From CAJBIL01 sp044359525 (GTDB lineage Bacteria; Pseudomonadota; Gammaproteobacteria; Burkholderiales; Rhodocyclaceae): DNA of 29,971 nucleotides. The notes below the pieces were generated by a model, which was not told where the DNA came from, did not search any database, and saw only the letters and a list, made by a program, of their open reading frames with translations. Positions 13,477-22,355 of the stretch are shown here, in pieces. Each line of letters opens with the position of its first letter. Within the stretch, counting starts at the first letter, position 1. The stretch is from positions 1 through 29,971 of the forward strand of contig JBIKLY010000039.1 in NCBI GenBank assembly GCA_044359525.1, in the 5' to 3' direction. Both the position numbers and the translations under genes were made by a program.

Positions 13477-14955
13477 ATGGCTGTCGAAATCGAGATCAAG
13501 CTAAGCCTGCCAGCCCGCGCCGCGCCCCGACTCGCCAGACACCCACTGCTCGCCGGCATCAAGCCGCTACGGCAGCAACTCATCAACACCTACTACGACA
13601 CACCCGACTTACGCCTGCAAAACGAGCGTATCGCCGTGCGCTACCGCAAGAAAGGCTGGCAGTGGCTACTCACCGTAAAATGTGCGACGCCATCGGCTGG
13701 TGGCCTGGCGCAACGTAACGAATGGGAAGTCCCTGGACTACCGGGCGAATTCGACTTTTCTCATGTCGATGACAAAAAATTGCGGCATCTGCTCGAGTCC
13801 CTGCGCACAAAACTGATCCCTGTTTTTACGACCGACTTCATCCGCACCGCCTGGCAGATCGAACAACAGACAGGCACGCGCATTGAACTGGCGCTTGATC
13901 GGGGACGAATCGAGGCAAACGGTCGCCATGAGCCGATCTGCGAAGTCGAGCTCGAACTCCTCGGCGGCGGCGTTGCAGCGCTTTTTACAGCAGCAAGCCT
14001 GCTGCAGGCCGATCTGCCCTTGCATCCCGAAGTGGCCAGCAAGGCCGAGCGCGGCTACCGGTTGCACGCCAACACAGCGCCCGCGCCGGTCAAGGCCCCC
14101 GCCACCAGCATTGATTGCAAACTAACCGCCGTTGCAGCATTTTCCACCGTCGCACTGTCCTGCCTCAACCAGCTGCAAGCCAATGAACACGGCCTGCAGA
14201 AAAGCAGTGACCCCGAATTTGTGCATCAGGCACGGGTCGCCATTCGGCGCTTGCGCTCGGCGATTCGTGCCTGGAAACCCTTGCTGCCGGCAGACTACAT
14301 CGGCAACTTCGATCCGCGTTGGCGCGCACTTGCCGCAACGCTCGGCGAAACGCGGGACCGGGACGTTTTCATTTCAGAAATACTCCCGTTGCTGGCTGAG
14401 GCGTTCCCTGCATCTGCTGAAATCGATCGACTGTCAGGCTACGCCCTTCGTCGTGGCGCGATCAGCCGGAAACGTGCCCGCAGCGCATTCAAGGCGACCG
14501 ATTACTCACGCTTGCTGCTTGAGTTCACTGCAGCAACGCTGGCCTTACCCGACAGCACCGGGCCGCAGCTCAAAACCTTTGCCCGCCGCTGCCTTGGCAA
14601 ACGCGCCAGGCGCGTCACCGAACTCGCCGAAAAAATACGCGAAGCAGATGACGCCGGCCGCCACCGCCTTCGCGTCGCACTCAAGCGTTTGCGCTATGCA
14701 CTGGAGTTCTTCGCCCCCTTGTTTCCCGGGCAAGAAATACAGGACTACCGCCTCGCCACCGCACGCCTGCAAGATCTGCTCGGGCAAGTCAATGATCTGG
14801 TCGCTGTCGCACAATTCACGAGAGAAGCACTGGCCGCTCACAAGGGAGAAGGCATTCGCAACTGGCTGGATGAAAAACACGGCCTGCTCATCAAGAAGAT
14901 TGAAAAGCCCATAAACAATTTTCTCGGGCGGGAACCACCGTGGAAACACCGGTGA
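13477..14955 (+). CDS. CYTH-CHAD domain protein (inorganic triphosphatase-like)
   Basis: The 492-residue protein starts 18 nt after the Crp/Fnr gene. The N-terminal CYTH domain (about 1-200) shows the diagnostic E4-I-E6-I-K8, further basic and acidic strands (R52, R55, K57, EVELE at 156-160) and K189 near its end, as in triphosphate tunnel enzymes that hydrolyse inorganic triphosphate. The C-terminal CHAD domain (about 215-485) has H250QARVAIRRLR and a second histidine/arginine-rich helix set typical of polyphosphate-binding CHAD proteins. It is soluble and cytoplasmic. It fits a phosphate or polyphosphate role, together with the phosphatase gene that follows. Family assignment is firm; the substrate is inferred. 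Confidence 0.92.
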   Translation: MAVEIEIKLSLPARAAPRLARHPLLAGIKPLRQQLINTYYDTPDLRLQNERIAVRYRKKGWQWLLTVKCATPSAGGLAQRNEWEVPGLPGEFDFSHVDDKKLRHLLESLRTKLIPVFTTDFIRTAWQIEQQTGTRIELALDRGRIEANGRHEPICEVELELLGGGVAALFTAASLLQADLPLHPEVASKAERGYRLHANTAPAPVKAPATSIDCKLTAVAAFSTVALSCLNQLQANEHGLQKSSDPEFVHQARVAIRRLRSAIRAWKPLLPADYIGNFDPRWRALAATLGETRDRDVFISEILPLLAEAFPASAEIDRLSGYALRRGAISRKRARSAFKATDYSRLLLEFTAATLALPDSTGPQLKTFARRCLGKRARRVTELAEKIREADDAGRHRLRVALKRLRYALEFFAPLFPGQEIQDYRLATARLQDLLGQVNDLVAVAQFTREALAAHKGEGIRNWLDEKHGLLIKKIEKPINNFLGREPPWKHR

Positions 14956-14999
14956 AACATACGGCAGCTACGATGCCCGATTCGCAATCGGAGACACGC

Positions 15000-15473
15000 A
15001 TGGACCTCCTGCTCTGGCGCCACGCCGAAGCCGAAGACGGTACCCCTGACCTGAAACGCAAGCTCACCACGCGCGGAGAAAAACAGGCGCGACAAATGGC
15101 CGAATGGATCAAGCTGCACGCACCAAAAAACCTGCAGATTATCGCCAGTCCATCGGTACGCACGCAACAGACCGCAAAGGCACTTGAACTACCTTTCTCC
15201 ACCGACAAACGCATCGGCCCGGAGGCCGGGGTCCCTGACCTGCTCGCCGCCATTGGCTGGCCACACGGCAATAACAAAGAACGCAACCCAGCCGTTCTGA
15301 TCGTCGGCCACCAGCCCACACTCGGCCGCACTGCGGCGCTGCTGCTCGCAGGGCAGGAGGCGGACTGGGCAATCAAGAAAGGCGCGGTCTGGTGGTTTTC
15401 AAGCCGGATACGGCTTGGGCAAGCGCAGACGGTTTTGCGGGCAGTGCTGCCTGCCGACCTTTCCCAAAGATAA
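15000..15473 (+). CDS. sixA: SixA-type phosphohistidine phosphatase (histidine phosphatase superfamily)
   Basis: This 157-residue protein begins MDLLLWRH, placing the catalytic R7-H8 at the usual distance from the start. S50, R54 and H104 (VGHQPTLG) complete the branch-1 histidine phosphatase pocket. SixA removes phosphate from histidine phosphotransfer domains. A GGAG site 7-10 nt upstream supports the ATG at 15000; a longer frame from 14940 overlaps the CYTH-CHAD gene and lacks family support. The gene follows the CYTH-CHAD gene by 44 nt and ends facing the convergent gene at 15527. A role in polyphosphate-related metabolism rather than signalling is possible given the neighbour. Confidence 0.88.
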   Translation: MDLLLWRHAEAEDGTPDLKRKLTTRGEKQARQMAEWIKLHAPKNLQIIASPSVRTQQTAKALELPFSTDKRIGPEAGVPDLLAAIGWPHGNNKERNPAVLIVGHQPTLGRTAALLLAGQEADWAIKKGAVWWFSSRIRLGQAQTVLRAVLPADLSQR

Positions 15474-15526
15474 CATCAGATTTTTCTGCACCCCATCTGA
15501 TAGATTCAAGAAAGTTGGGTACTGCT

Positions 15527-17212
15527 CTAACTCACTCCCAATGGAGTACAAACACCATCACCTGGAAAGTTCGAAGCAAATATGACCGCGGAATGAGACT
15601 CCCCGTCAACAATAACGTTTTTCTGATAGACAACATCGTAACCAGCGCGCGACATCAAGTCCAATTGGGCAGTTGAGGCAGCAAATACATACACGATATC
15701 GGGACGGCACGCCGCGAGAAACTTTCCCAGCGCGCCACTGCCTAATGCGAGCGACTCAGCCCACAAATGAGTCCCTTCGTAAAGCCCTAAAGGCGACCTC
15801 ACACCAGGCAGCGTACCGATCCGGTGATCTGACAATCCGGCCAGGTCGATAAACAAGACATGGGCTGGATCAAACTGCTTACGTAACGCACGGGGGAATA
15901 TGCCCGCCTGATAGGATGCAATTTTAAGCGGCAAATGCCCACCCGCACTCGCGCGTTCAACAAGCGGGCCAAGCTGACTATCAAGCCAAGGCAAGAGAAT
16001 TTCGCTATCCCTCCGATATGGCTTATTTGCAAAAACAAAAAAATGGGATATGCCTTGCTCAACTTCAAAGTCAGCAGAGGTTATCGTAGACCCCATGCGA
16101 TACAGCCCCGCCCTCTCAACAACGCCCTCCGCCGTCACGCCAGTCAAAGCCACAATCAAAAACGAAGAAGCAACAATTCGCTTGATTGATACGTCCCAGC
16201 GCAGCAATTCCGGACGGATCAAAAATCTATCAACAGAAAGCGCAATGACGATCAATTTTAGCGGCAGTGTTCTCACTGCGAAACGGTGATAACTCATCCA
16301 GTCTCCACCGACAACCACGGTCGACGCATCAATCAAAACAATAATCAAACTACTCCATTCAAACACTCCCGGACAAGACCTGCCTTTATCCACAAGTGAA
16401 TGCAGTAATCGTGCAATACCCAAAAACGCTAGCGGATAGGCCAAGGCTGAAAAAACGTGTAGCGGCGTCTCAGAATGAAATGAATATAGATACGCCAATC
16501 CATATTGAACTGACTCAAAAGACAGCGATGCCTTTGCATACGCAGGATTTGGCAACCACCCTTGGGTAAAGTAATACCGCAGGCAATGGAACAATCCCAC
16601 AAAAACGCACGCGAATATCCCCGGTGCAAACCTGAAGCGCGCTGATTTCCCCTGTAGCGACATCGCAGCAAACAAGCAGACCAATGGCGCCCAAAGGGCA
16701 TCAGCCCTTACCAACGACAGTGCTGATGCCAGCACTGCCAATATCACCGCGGAAAATGAATCAGATGCTTGAGAAAAGCACGCCAGGCAATAAACAAAGA
16801 GAAGCGCGGCAAGCCAGAACAGCCCAGACTCCAAGCCCCCCCATGCCCAGTAGTGCCACTGTGGAAAACAGCAAAGAACAAACACCCAGAATACAGCGTG
16901 ACCACGCCCACACGCCCGATTCAAAATCTCAAAGAAAACCATCCCGGCAATAATCGCGGGAAACCAGGCAATCACTTTCCAGCAAACGAGTTCCAAACCA
17001 TTTGGCGCAACGGCTGAAGCAAACCCAGCTAGCAGTGCTCCAAATACACTCGTTGAGATTTCCTGTGGCACACCATTGTGATTTAGAAACCAGGTGCCTT
17101 TGCCAACCGTTTCTCCAGCAAAAAGCATGATCCACATATCGTCATGCCCGGCCCCTGCGAACCCGAGAGAAGATGCAACAAACCCAATAAAAAGCAGAAC
17201 GCGGCACAACAT
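15527..17212 (-). CDS. GT-C-like polytopic membrane protein with C-terminal periplasmic domain
   Basis: The 561-residue protein starts at an ATG after a GGGGGTGAT ribosome site. About ten helices fill residues 1-375. D24-D25 in a GHDD element right after helix 1 sits where GT-C glycosyltransferases keep their catalytic acidic residue in the first periplasmic loop. Residues about 385-561 are soluble and probably periplasmic. GT-C enzymes use polyprenyl-phosphate sugars outside the membrane. Sequence similarity to a particular family cannot be judged by eye, so the substrate is unknown. It is the first of several membrane glycan-type genes in an AT-richer stretch and is convergent with sixA. 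No clear terminator lies in the 53-bp gap. Confidence 0.65.
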   Translation of the reverse strand: MLCRVLLFIGFVASSLGFAGAGHDDMWIMLFAGETVGKGTWFLNHNGVPQEISTSVFGALLAGFASAVAPNGLELVCWKVIAWFPAIIAGMVFFEILNRACGRGHAVFWVFVLCCFPQWHYWAWGGLESGLFWLAALLFVYCLACFSQASDSFSAVILAVLASALSLVRADALWAPLVCLFAAMSLQGKSARFRFAPGIFACVFVGLFHCLRYYFTQGWLPNPAYAKASLSFESVQYGLAYLYSFHSETPLHVFSALAYPLAFLGIARLLHSLVDKGRSCPGVFEWSSLIIVLIDASTVVVGGDWMSYHRFAVRTLPLKLIVIALSVDRFLIRPELLRWDVSIKRIVASSFLIVALTGVTAEGVVERAGLYRMGSTITSADFEVEQGISHFFVFANKPYRRDSEILLPWLDSQLGPLVERASAGGHLPLKIASYQAGIFPRALRKQFDPAHVLFIDLAGLSDHRIGTLPGVRSPLGLYEGTHLWAESLALGSGALGKFLAACRPDIVYVFAASTAQLDLMSRAGYDVVYQKNVIVDGESHSAVIFASNFPGDGVCTPLGVS

Positions 17213-17318
17213 ATCACCCCCGTTGCCCCGTCAAAACGTACTAACAAAAAAGACTCTCATCGGTAAGTTTCCTCGGAAACTGCGTTTTCGAAGTGTGGTG
17301 GATAACTGAGGTCGCTAT

Positions 17319-18449
17319 TCAAGACCTGCGAGACCACTGAACTGCACCCAACACAATTAACGCGAGTAAAAAGCCACCAAGAACATCGAAAAAATAGTGC
17401 CACCCCAGTACCAGAACTGCTAAAAGCGAAGCCAGCCAGAAAAACATCGAAAACAGAAACATCATCAAAGACCGCTTTGAAAAATACAACATGACTGTTT
17501 CATGTGCCATGTGCAAACTCGGCATGCATGCAATAAAAGCGTAAGTCTCAATTCTCTCCAGACGTCCTTCAACGGCAGCATTCGTAGATTCACGAAGCAG
17601 GTTTTGAATGAACACCGTAAATTTTGCACTCTCTTCAAGATAAGTAAATTTTGACGGGTCGAAAAAGGCCGGGCCAAGCGCGGGGAAGGCATAGTATGAC
17701 AATCCGCCAAGCAGATAACACAAGGACAGGGACGTTACGTATCGCCACTGCTCCGAACGATCCCCGCACGCGAATAAAAACAATGCGACAAGGGCCATAT
17801 GATGGAAAAAAAGGTAGTAAATCCAATCACTAAACTTTACGGCTGATGGGTGCTGGCCGGACCATTCAGCAATCGATGAGTAAAGAGGCAAGCCAAAAAT
17901 AAATTTCTCGCCGCCAATGATCCATTCGTCAAGAACAACCCCGCCTACAAACAATTGCGACTTGAAAATTGTGAACACGTAACTAACAAGAGCCAGAACC
18001 AATATTGTTAGTAGCAAACCACGAATTGTTGGCCATAGTTGCTGGCTCTTAAAAAAACTCACCACGATTAGGATGACGGCTGGTGCAACAACATAGTCCC
18101 ACTGTGTGTACGAAGTCGAGCTAGCCGACAGAGCACCCCCCGCAGCCACCGAGATCAAAGCCAAACGAATCAGAGGTCCCGGAGGCTCGTCAGCTAGGAT
18201 TGCAACAGGGGCGTTGCCAGAAATTTTTTGCAAAAAAAACAACGCGGCGACAAGCGCACCCAAAGCCGCCACCAGAAAATATCCATCGGTCATTGCCCTC
18301 CAGTAAAGAACAAGCGTACGATTCCAGCTATACTCGTGCGGCAGGCTGCTAAATACATGAATCATTACTGCAGCAACGAGCAGCAGAAAACCCAGCACAA
18401 ATACAGCACGGGATTCAACAGGAACTGATTTTAAAAAACCGCGGAGCAT
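17319..18449 (-). CDS. PAP2-superfamily membrane protein, Aur1/inositolphosphotransferase-like
   Basis: From the ATG at 18449 (GAGG ribosome site about 11 nt upstream) the protein has 376 residues and about ten helices. The PAP2 signature is split as in Aur1-type members: C-M-P-S-L-H (308-313) and G-W-H351-Y-F-F-D355-V-L-G-G. Such enzymes remove or transfer phosphate or phospho-head groups at the outer membrane face, for example recycling polyprenyl diphosphate or modifying lipids. A longer frame starts at 18518 but overlaps the small upstream ORF. It follows a truncated GT87-like fragment by 13 nt and precedes the GT-C-like gene at 17212 in the same direction, so the three may be one transcription unit. 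Residues are seen; substrate is unknown. Confidence 0.85.
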   Translation of the reverse strand: MLRGFLKSVPVESRAVFVLGFLLLVAAVMIHVFSSLPHEYSWNRTLVLYWRAMTDGYFLVAALGALVAALFFLQKISGNAPVAILADEPPGPLIRLALISVAAGGALSASSTSYTQWDYVVAPAVILIVVSFFKSQQLWPTIRGLLLTILVLALVSYVFTIFKSQLFVGGVVLDEWIIGGEKFIFGLPLYSSIAEWSGQHPSAVKFSDWIYYLFFHHMALVALFLFACGDRSEQWRYVTSLSLCYLLGGLSYYAFPALGPAFFDPSKFTYLEESAKFTVFIQNLLRESTNAAVEGRLERIETYAFIACMPSLHMAHETVMLYFSKRSLMMFLFSMFFWLASLLAVLVLGWHYFFDVLGGFLLALIVLGAVQWSRRS

Positions 18450-18462
18450 TAATAGTCGTTCC

Positions 18463-18681
18463 TCAAAGAACCGCCATGTGAAACAAATCAGGATGATGGT
18501 CATACAGGCTATTGGCATGGCCCATCAAGAGCAACCGACATCCAATATATGAAGACGACAGGTCATCGCCTGGGGCATCCAAATAGATGAGCGTGGACGC
18601 ACACACGAATACCAGGTAAGCGACAAACCTAGGCTGACAATCCATAGAAAAAAGTGTTTTAAGAGCGTGGCTGATCTGCAT
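18463..18681 (-). pseudogene. Short ORF resembling the N-terminus of a GT87/DUF2029 membrane protein
   Basis: The frame from ATG 18681 gives 72 residues (84 from an upstream TTG at 18717). After one helix come the elements GDDLSSSYIGCRLLL and SLYD, which match the acidic first loop and 'GRxLLxG...LYD' pattern at the start of GT87 mannosyltransferase-like proteins. The frame then stops at 18463, 14 bases before the PAP2 start, and the following sequence does not continue the GT87 pattern. It is therefore either a remnant of a deleted glycosyltransferase gene or a small membrane protein. The PAP2 gene may have been joined behind it by a deletion. The similarity is by eye only. Confidence 0.45.
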
Positions 18682-18877
18682 TTTTGGACTTTGGCGCCCT
18701 TCTCCTTGCAACTTCAAGCGAGAGGTTCATGGGGCATTGGAAAAATCAAATGAGAGAGTACCCATTTCCACTACATTTATTTCATGATGCACAGCACCCC
18801 TTGGCCGCTAACGCTATTTACGTCATTTCCAGTTTTCGCTTCTGCCTTCACAACACACTCGCGACGAATTTAATACC

Positions 18878-20389
18878 ATGCCAGTCGATCCTCAGAACTC
18901 AGCAACGAACCACGATCGTTATCATTTTTTTCTCCTGTTTATTGCGTTATCTATAACAATCATTCCTTTCTGGTGTGTCTCGTTTCCACCGATAACTGAC
19001 TTGCCGCAGCATCTCAGTCAAATTTTCTTACTCAACGAAGTATTGGCAGGAAATCGCCAGGATTTGTTCATCACACCCTGGTACTACGCAAACACACTGG
19101 TCTATCTGCCAATGTGGGCCATATGGCATTTCGTCGATCCAATTAACACTGCCCGCTTAACGATGAGTGCGCTTGCAGCTGCTTGGGTTGTCGCAACCTT
19201 CACTCTGGCTCGAGCGAGGAAACGACCCATCGCTAACTGGCTTATCGGCATACCGTTCACTTTCAATTTTCTATTTTCTTGGGGATTACTCAACTTCCTC
19301 TGCGGCTGGCCAATCTTTTGCATGTTCATCATTGCCGCGGATGCCCCCCTACCCAAAAAAAGATATTTCCTGCTTGTACTTATCGGGCTGCTTCTCTATT
19401 ACGCTCATTCACTGTGGTTCCTGGCTGCCAACGTCTGGCTATTCATTTATCTTCTCGACCGCGATCGAAAAGTACGCATCAAAACATGGCTGACACTCGT
19501 ACCCGCTTGGGTATTGGCGCTGGCCTGGTACCCGCAGCTTGCTGCCAACAGAAATGCCGTTGGCGCAATCACCGAATCAATATGGTCGCGGATGCCGTTT
19601 GATCGCTTTGATGCGGAGTACATCACTGATGCCGCCCTTGGCGCAATCCAGGGACCTCTTGAACTGAGTTTCATTACCGCTCTTCTGGTATGGATATCGG
19701 CAATCGTCGTAACGAAAAGAAAATCACTCCGCGACAACATTGACAAGCCGCTTTTTGTTGCAGCACTACTTTTTCTTCTTGCCTTCTGGTGCTTACCATC
19801 AAGTTACATGAATACGGTGTTCTTCAACTCTCGCTGGCTACCCTTTGGCCTCGTACTTCTGCTCTTAAGCTTACCAGCCCTCGGCTTTAGCAAGATAATA
19901 CAGATTGGATGTGGACTGACTTTCCTGGCAACATTCTCTTTTGCGACTACTTTAGCTACGAAAAACTGGGATCGCGAGGAATTCGTCGGCTTTGCCAAAG
20001 CAATAGAACTCATCAAGCCATCTGATCGAGTGTTCGGCATGGATCTCTTTGGCAATGGCGTTTATCTCAAAGGGCGGCCTGGGCTTCAAGCCTTTGCTTG
20101 GGCTCAAGCATTGCGCGGTTGTGAAATAAATTTCAATTTCACTGAACATTTCTCGGGTGCAGTTCAGTACAGAAAAACACTCGCCCCAAGTCGGAGCCAC
20201 GAGTTGAATTGGTCGCCGGCTCGCGCCACCACTAACGATCTACGTGAGTTTAACCTTGCCCTCATCAACGCACAACAGACAACCCACGACTTGATGACAA
20301 AACGCTATGACCTGCACCCTGTTGCAAAGTATCAACCAGTTGATACTGGTGTCAGCGCCTGGCGGCTTTATCACATCGGCATAAGATAG
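18878..20389 (+). CDS. Polytopic membrane protein, GT-C-like, unknown substrate
   Basis: This 503-residue protein has about eleven helices in residues 15-385 and a soluble C-terminal part (about 390-503). After the first helix, D41-L-P-Q-H45 lies in a polar loop, compatible with the catalytic acidic residue of GT-C enzymes, and Y94-L-P-M-W follows. It is the only plus-strand gene of this cluster and is divergent from the PAP2 unit, with 160-200 bp between them. I cannot assign a family. It may be a glycosyltransferase or an uncharacterised membrane protein of a surface-polysaccharide locus. A 14-bp palindrome covers its stop codon. Confidence 0.65.
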   Translation: MPVDPQNSATNHDRYHFFLLFIALSITIIPFWCVSFPPITDLPQHLSQIFLLNEVLAGNRQDLFITPWYYANTLVYLPMWAIWHFVDPINTARLTMSALAAAWVVATFTLARARKRPIANWLIGIPFTFNFLFSWGLLNFLCGWPIFCMFIIAADAPLPKKRYFLLVLIGLLLYYAHSLWFLAANVWLFIYLLDRDRKVRIKTWLTLVPAWVLALAWYPQLAANRNAVGAITESIWSRMPFDRFDAEYITDAALGAIQGPLELSFITALLVWISAIVVTKRKSLRDNIDKPLFVAALLFLLAFWCLPSSYMNTVFFNSRWLPFGLVLLLLSLPALGFSKIIQIGCGLTFLATFSFATTLATKNWDREEFVGFAKAIELIKPSDRVFGMDLFGNGVYLKGRPGLQAFAWAQALRGCEINFNFTEHFSGAVQYRKTLAPSRSHELNWSPARATTNDLREFNLALINAQQTTHDLMTKRYDLHPVAKYQPVDTGVSAWRLYHIGIR

Positions 20390-20399
20390 ATCGATCTAT
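20386..20399. repeat. 14-bp perfect palindrome over a stop codon
   Basis: ATAGATCGATCTAT at 20386-20399 is fully self-complementary and includes the TAG of the gene ending at 20389. It lies in the 59-bp convergent gap. A 7-bp stem with no loop is a poor terminator, so its role is unclear. Confidence 0.4.
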
Positions 20400-20448
20400 T
20401 AGTGATACAAAAACTGGCTGAACGAATGCATTGCTGCCTTGCTTTTAT

Positions 20449-22065
20449 TTACAAGCCCACGCCAAGGCACACTAATCTTATATCGCCGTATTGAAATTTC
20501 AGTTGATGATCGAGCGTTCGTAGTATGTTGTTGTAAGAGACGTCTGGCTCATTTTTTATGTGCTCGTAGCCAATACGGATAGCCGATCGTAGACTGTCGA
20601 CGCAGCGACAGAAACCTTCTTTGACGACATCAGGATCGTCACCTGACCGGTTAGAACGTGCATCATTCATTTTTCGATAGGCTTGTTCAGTATCAACCAA
20701 AGAAAGCAGTGCCACCGCAGCGTAGTCACGCCTTAACCGCTGCGTAAGTCGCCTGGCATCTTCGTAACGACCAATTGGTAGAAGTTCAAAGACAATCTGA
20801 TCCCGGATCGCATTATGGAACTCCGGCTGCAACTCGTATTCACGACTCAGAAGTGTCGAGCTATCGTCCCAGCCGGCAATCCGGAAATGCACAACTAACG
20901 CTGAAGACATAACAATGAACAGCATGAGGTGGCTGATTCTCACCGGATTGGCAAGTCGCCCAAACAGATCAACCAGAACCAAGGCCAATCCCGCCACCGA
21001 TACAAAGACAAAACGCTCACTGGCCAAAGACCAAGTGCTGAATGGTATCAACTGCAGGTAAACGATCAGCGGAAAAAATGTCAGAACAACGCCAAGCGCC
21101 CACAACGAACGCCTTAACAGCAATGCAGCAAGCGAAACGACCAACAACAGTGCGGCGCCTGCTGAAACCAGCCAGTGCCAGTCACCGAATTGATACACAT
21201 CGTAGTAGAACCGCAAGGGGTACGGAAAGAGCAAGATTCCGATCTGTGCGGTAAAAATTCTCGACGCCCGATCAAGCATCAAGAAGGGTCCGGGATGGTT
21301 CTCGATACGGATACCGGACGCCTCCCCCACCTTCAGGTGAATCAGGAATGCGGTAGCTACCAGAGTCCAGAACAGCGCCAGATAGCCAAGTTTTTTTAAC
21401 CGACTGACTTCAGGCGAAGCGTTCCAGCCAACAACAAACAGCACCGTCACAAACAGGGCGCCGGTCATTGCTGAGGCCTTGCCGAAGCATGCCGCGAACA
21501 ACAGTAGCGCAGCGAACATCACCTCACGAACAGGCCAGCCACGCCGCATTGCGCGCACGAGCACAGCCAGCGAGAGAAAAACTAGTGTGCCGGCGACCAG
21601 ATCCTTGCGCGAGGCGATCCATGCCGCAACTTCGACATGTGCCGGATGGACAACAAACAGCAACGCACCACACAGGGAAAGCACGCTTGCGCGTGCGGTC
21701 CATGCAGGACGAAAAAGGAAAACAAGTTCGCGAAACAGCCAAAAAACGGCCAACCCGGACGCGGCATACCAGAGCAGATTGGTTACATGAAAACCGCTGG
21801 GCTCATCGCCATAGATACGAAAGTCTAGCCAATAGGTGAAATCACGCAGAGGCAAAAACTCCCAGGGGTTTTTCGGCTTTAGAAAAAGCTGGTACAAATC
21901 GCTCCACGGCGCCTCGCGCAGAAAGCGATTCATGTATGCCAGATAAATCTCGTCATCGGCAAACGTGTCGTGCAGCAACGTTGGCAAATACAGACAGCAG
22001 CTTAAAACCAGGAGAAGAAGCAGAATATTCTGCAGCTTCTGCCATTCACGCGCACACGCGTTCAT
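20449..22065 (-). CDS. TMTC/PMT-like GT-C glycosyltransferase-type membrane protein
   Basis: The 538-residue protein starts at the ATG at 22065. It has a first helix (about 12-32), a periplasmic loop with D37-D38-E39 and about ten helices to residue 400, then a helical soluble tail (about 405-538). The stretch H140PAHVEVAAWIASRKDL matches the hallmark of TMTC and related bacterial TPR-linked GT-C proteins (HPxHVExVAWxxxRKD). These transfer sugars, usually mannose, from a polyprenyl phosphate carrier to proteins or lipids. The helical tail may correspond to the TPR region that usually follows but is shorter. It lies downstream of the GT41 genes on the same strand, across a 290-bp gap, so it probably has its own promoter. 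Confidence 0.75.
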   Translation of the reverse strand: MNACAREWQKLQNILLLLLVLSCCLYLPTLLHDTFADDEIYLAYMNRFLREAPWSDLYQLFLKPKNPWEFLPLRDFTYWLDFRIYGDEPSGFHVTNLLWYAASGLAVFWLFRELVFLFRPAWTARASVLSLCGALLFVVHPAHVEVAAWIASRKDLVAGTLVFLSLAVLVRAMRRGWPVREVMFAALLLFAACFGKASAMTGALFVTVLFVVGWNASPEVSRLKKLGYLALFWTLVATAFLIHLKVGEASGIRIENHPGPFLMLDRASRIFTAQIGILLFPYPLRFYYDVYQFGDWHWLVSAGAALLLVVSLAALLLRRSLWALGVVLTFFPLIVYLQLIPFSTWSLASERFVFVSVAGLALVLVDLFGRLANPVRISHLMLFIVMSSALVVHFRIAGWDDSSTLLSREYELQPEFHNAIRDQIVFELLPIGRYEDARRLTQRLRRDYAAVALLSLVDTEQAYRKMNDARSNRSGDDPDVVKEGFCRCVDSLRSAIRIGYEHIKNEPDVSYNNILRTLDHQLKFQYGDIRLVCLGVGL

Positions 22066-22355
22066 GCATTACCATCCGGCGACGCCGCTATGGTCTTGAA
22101 GAATACGGTTCCCGGTGAAACCTTCGGATGCACGTCTTGCACGTTGCCACCACTGATCCTTGCTTTAATGATCACTGTACCCTGATCCGGCGCTATCCAT
22201 TAGCCGTTCTCGTGCCGTCAAAGAAATGGCATCAGAATTTTTTGAATACTGAAATCACGGCGTTATCTGTAACCAAAGCGCGAGAAAAGCAGTTTTTGCG
22301 CACCTATCTACCGCAAACATCTGCCACACCGGCGCGTAACATAAACCAGAACCGA
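22066..22355. other. 290-bp intergenic stretch, nothing assigned
   Basis: Located between the GT41 gene ending at 22356 and the GT-C gene starting at 22065, both on the minus strand. I see no convincing coding frame, terminator or known operator. It should contain the promoter of the GT-C gene, but no clear -35/-10 pair stands out. Confidence 0.5.

Noticed and set aside
14940..14999. Longer SixA reading from 14940
   Set aside because: It would overlap the CYTH-CHAD gene and move the RH motif away from its usual position; the ATG at 15000 has a GGAG site.
22066..22355. Possible decayed coding gene in the 290-bp gap
   Set aside because: No continuous frame with domain-like sequence was found on either strand.
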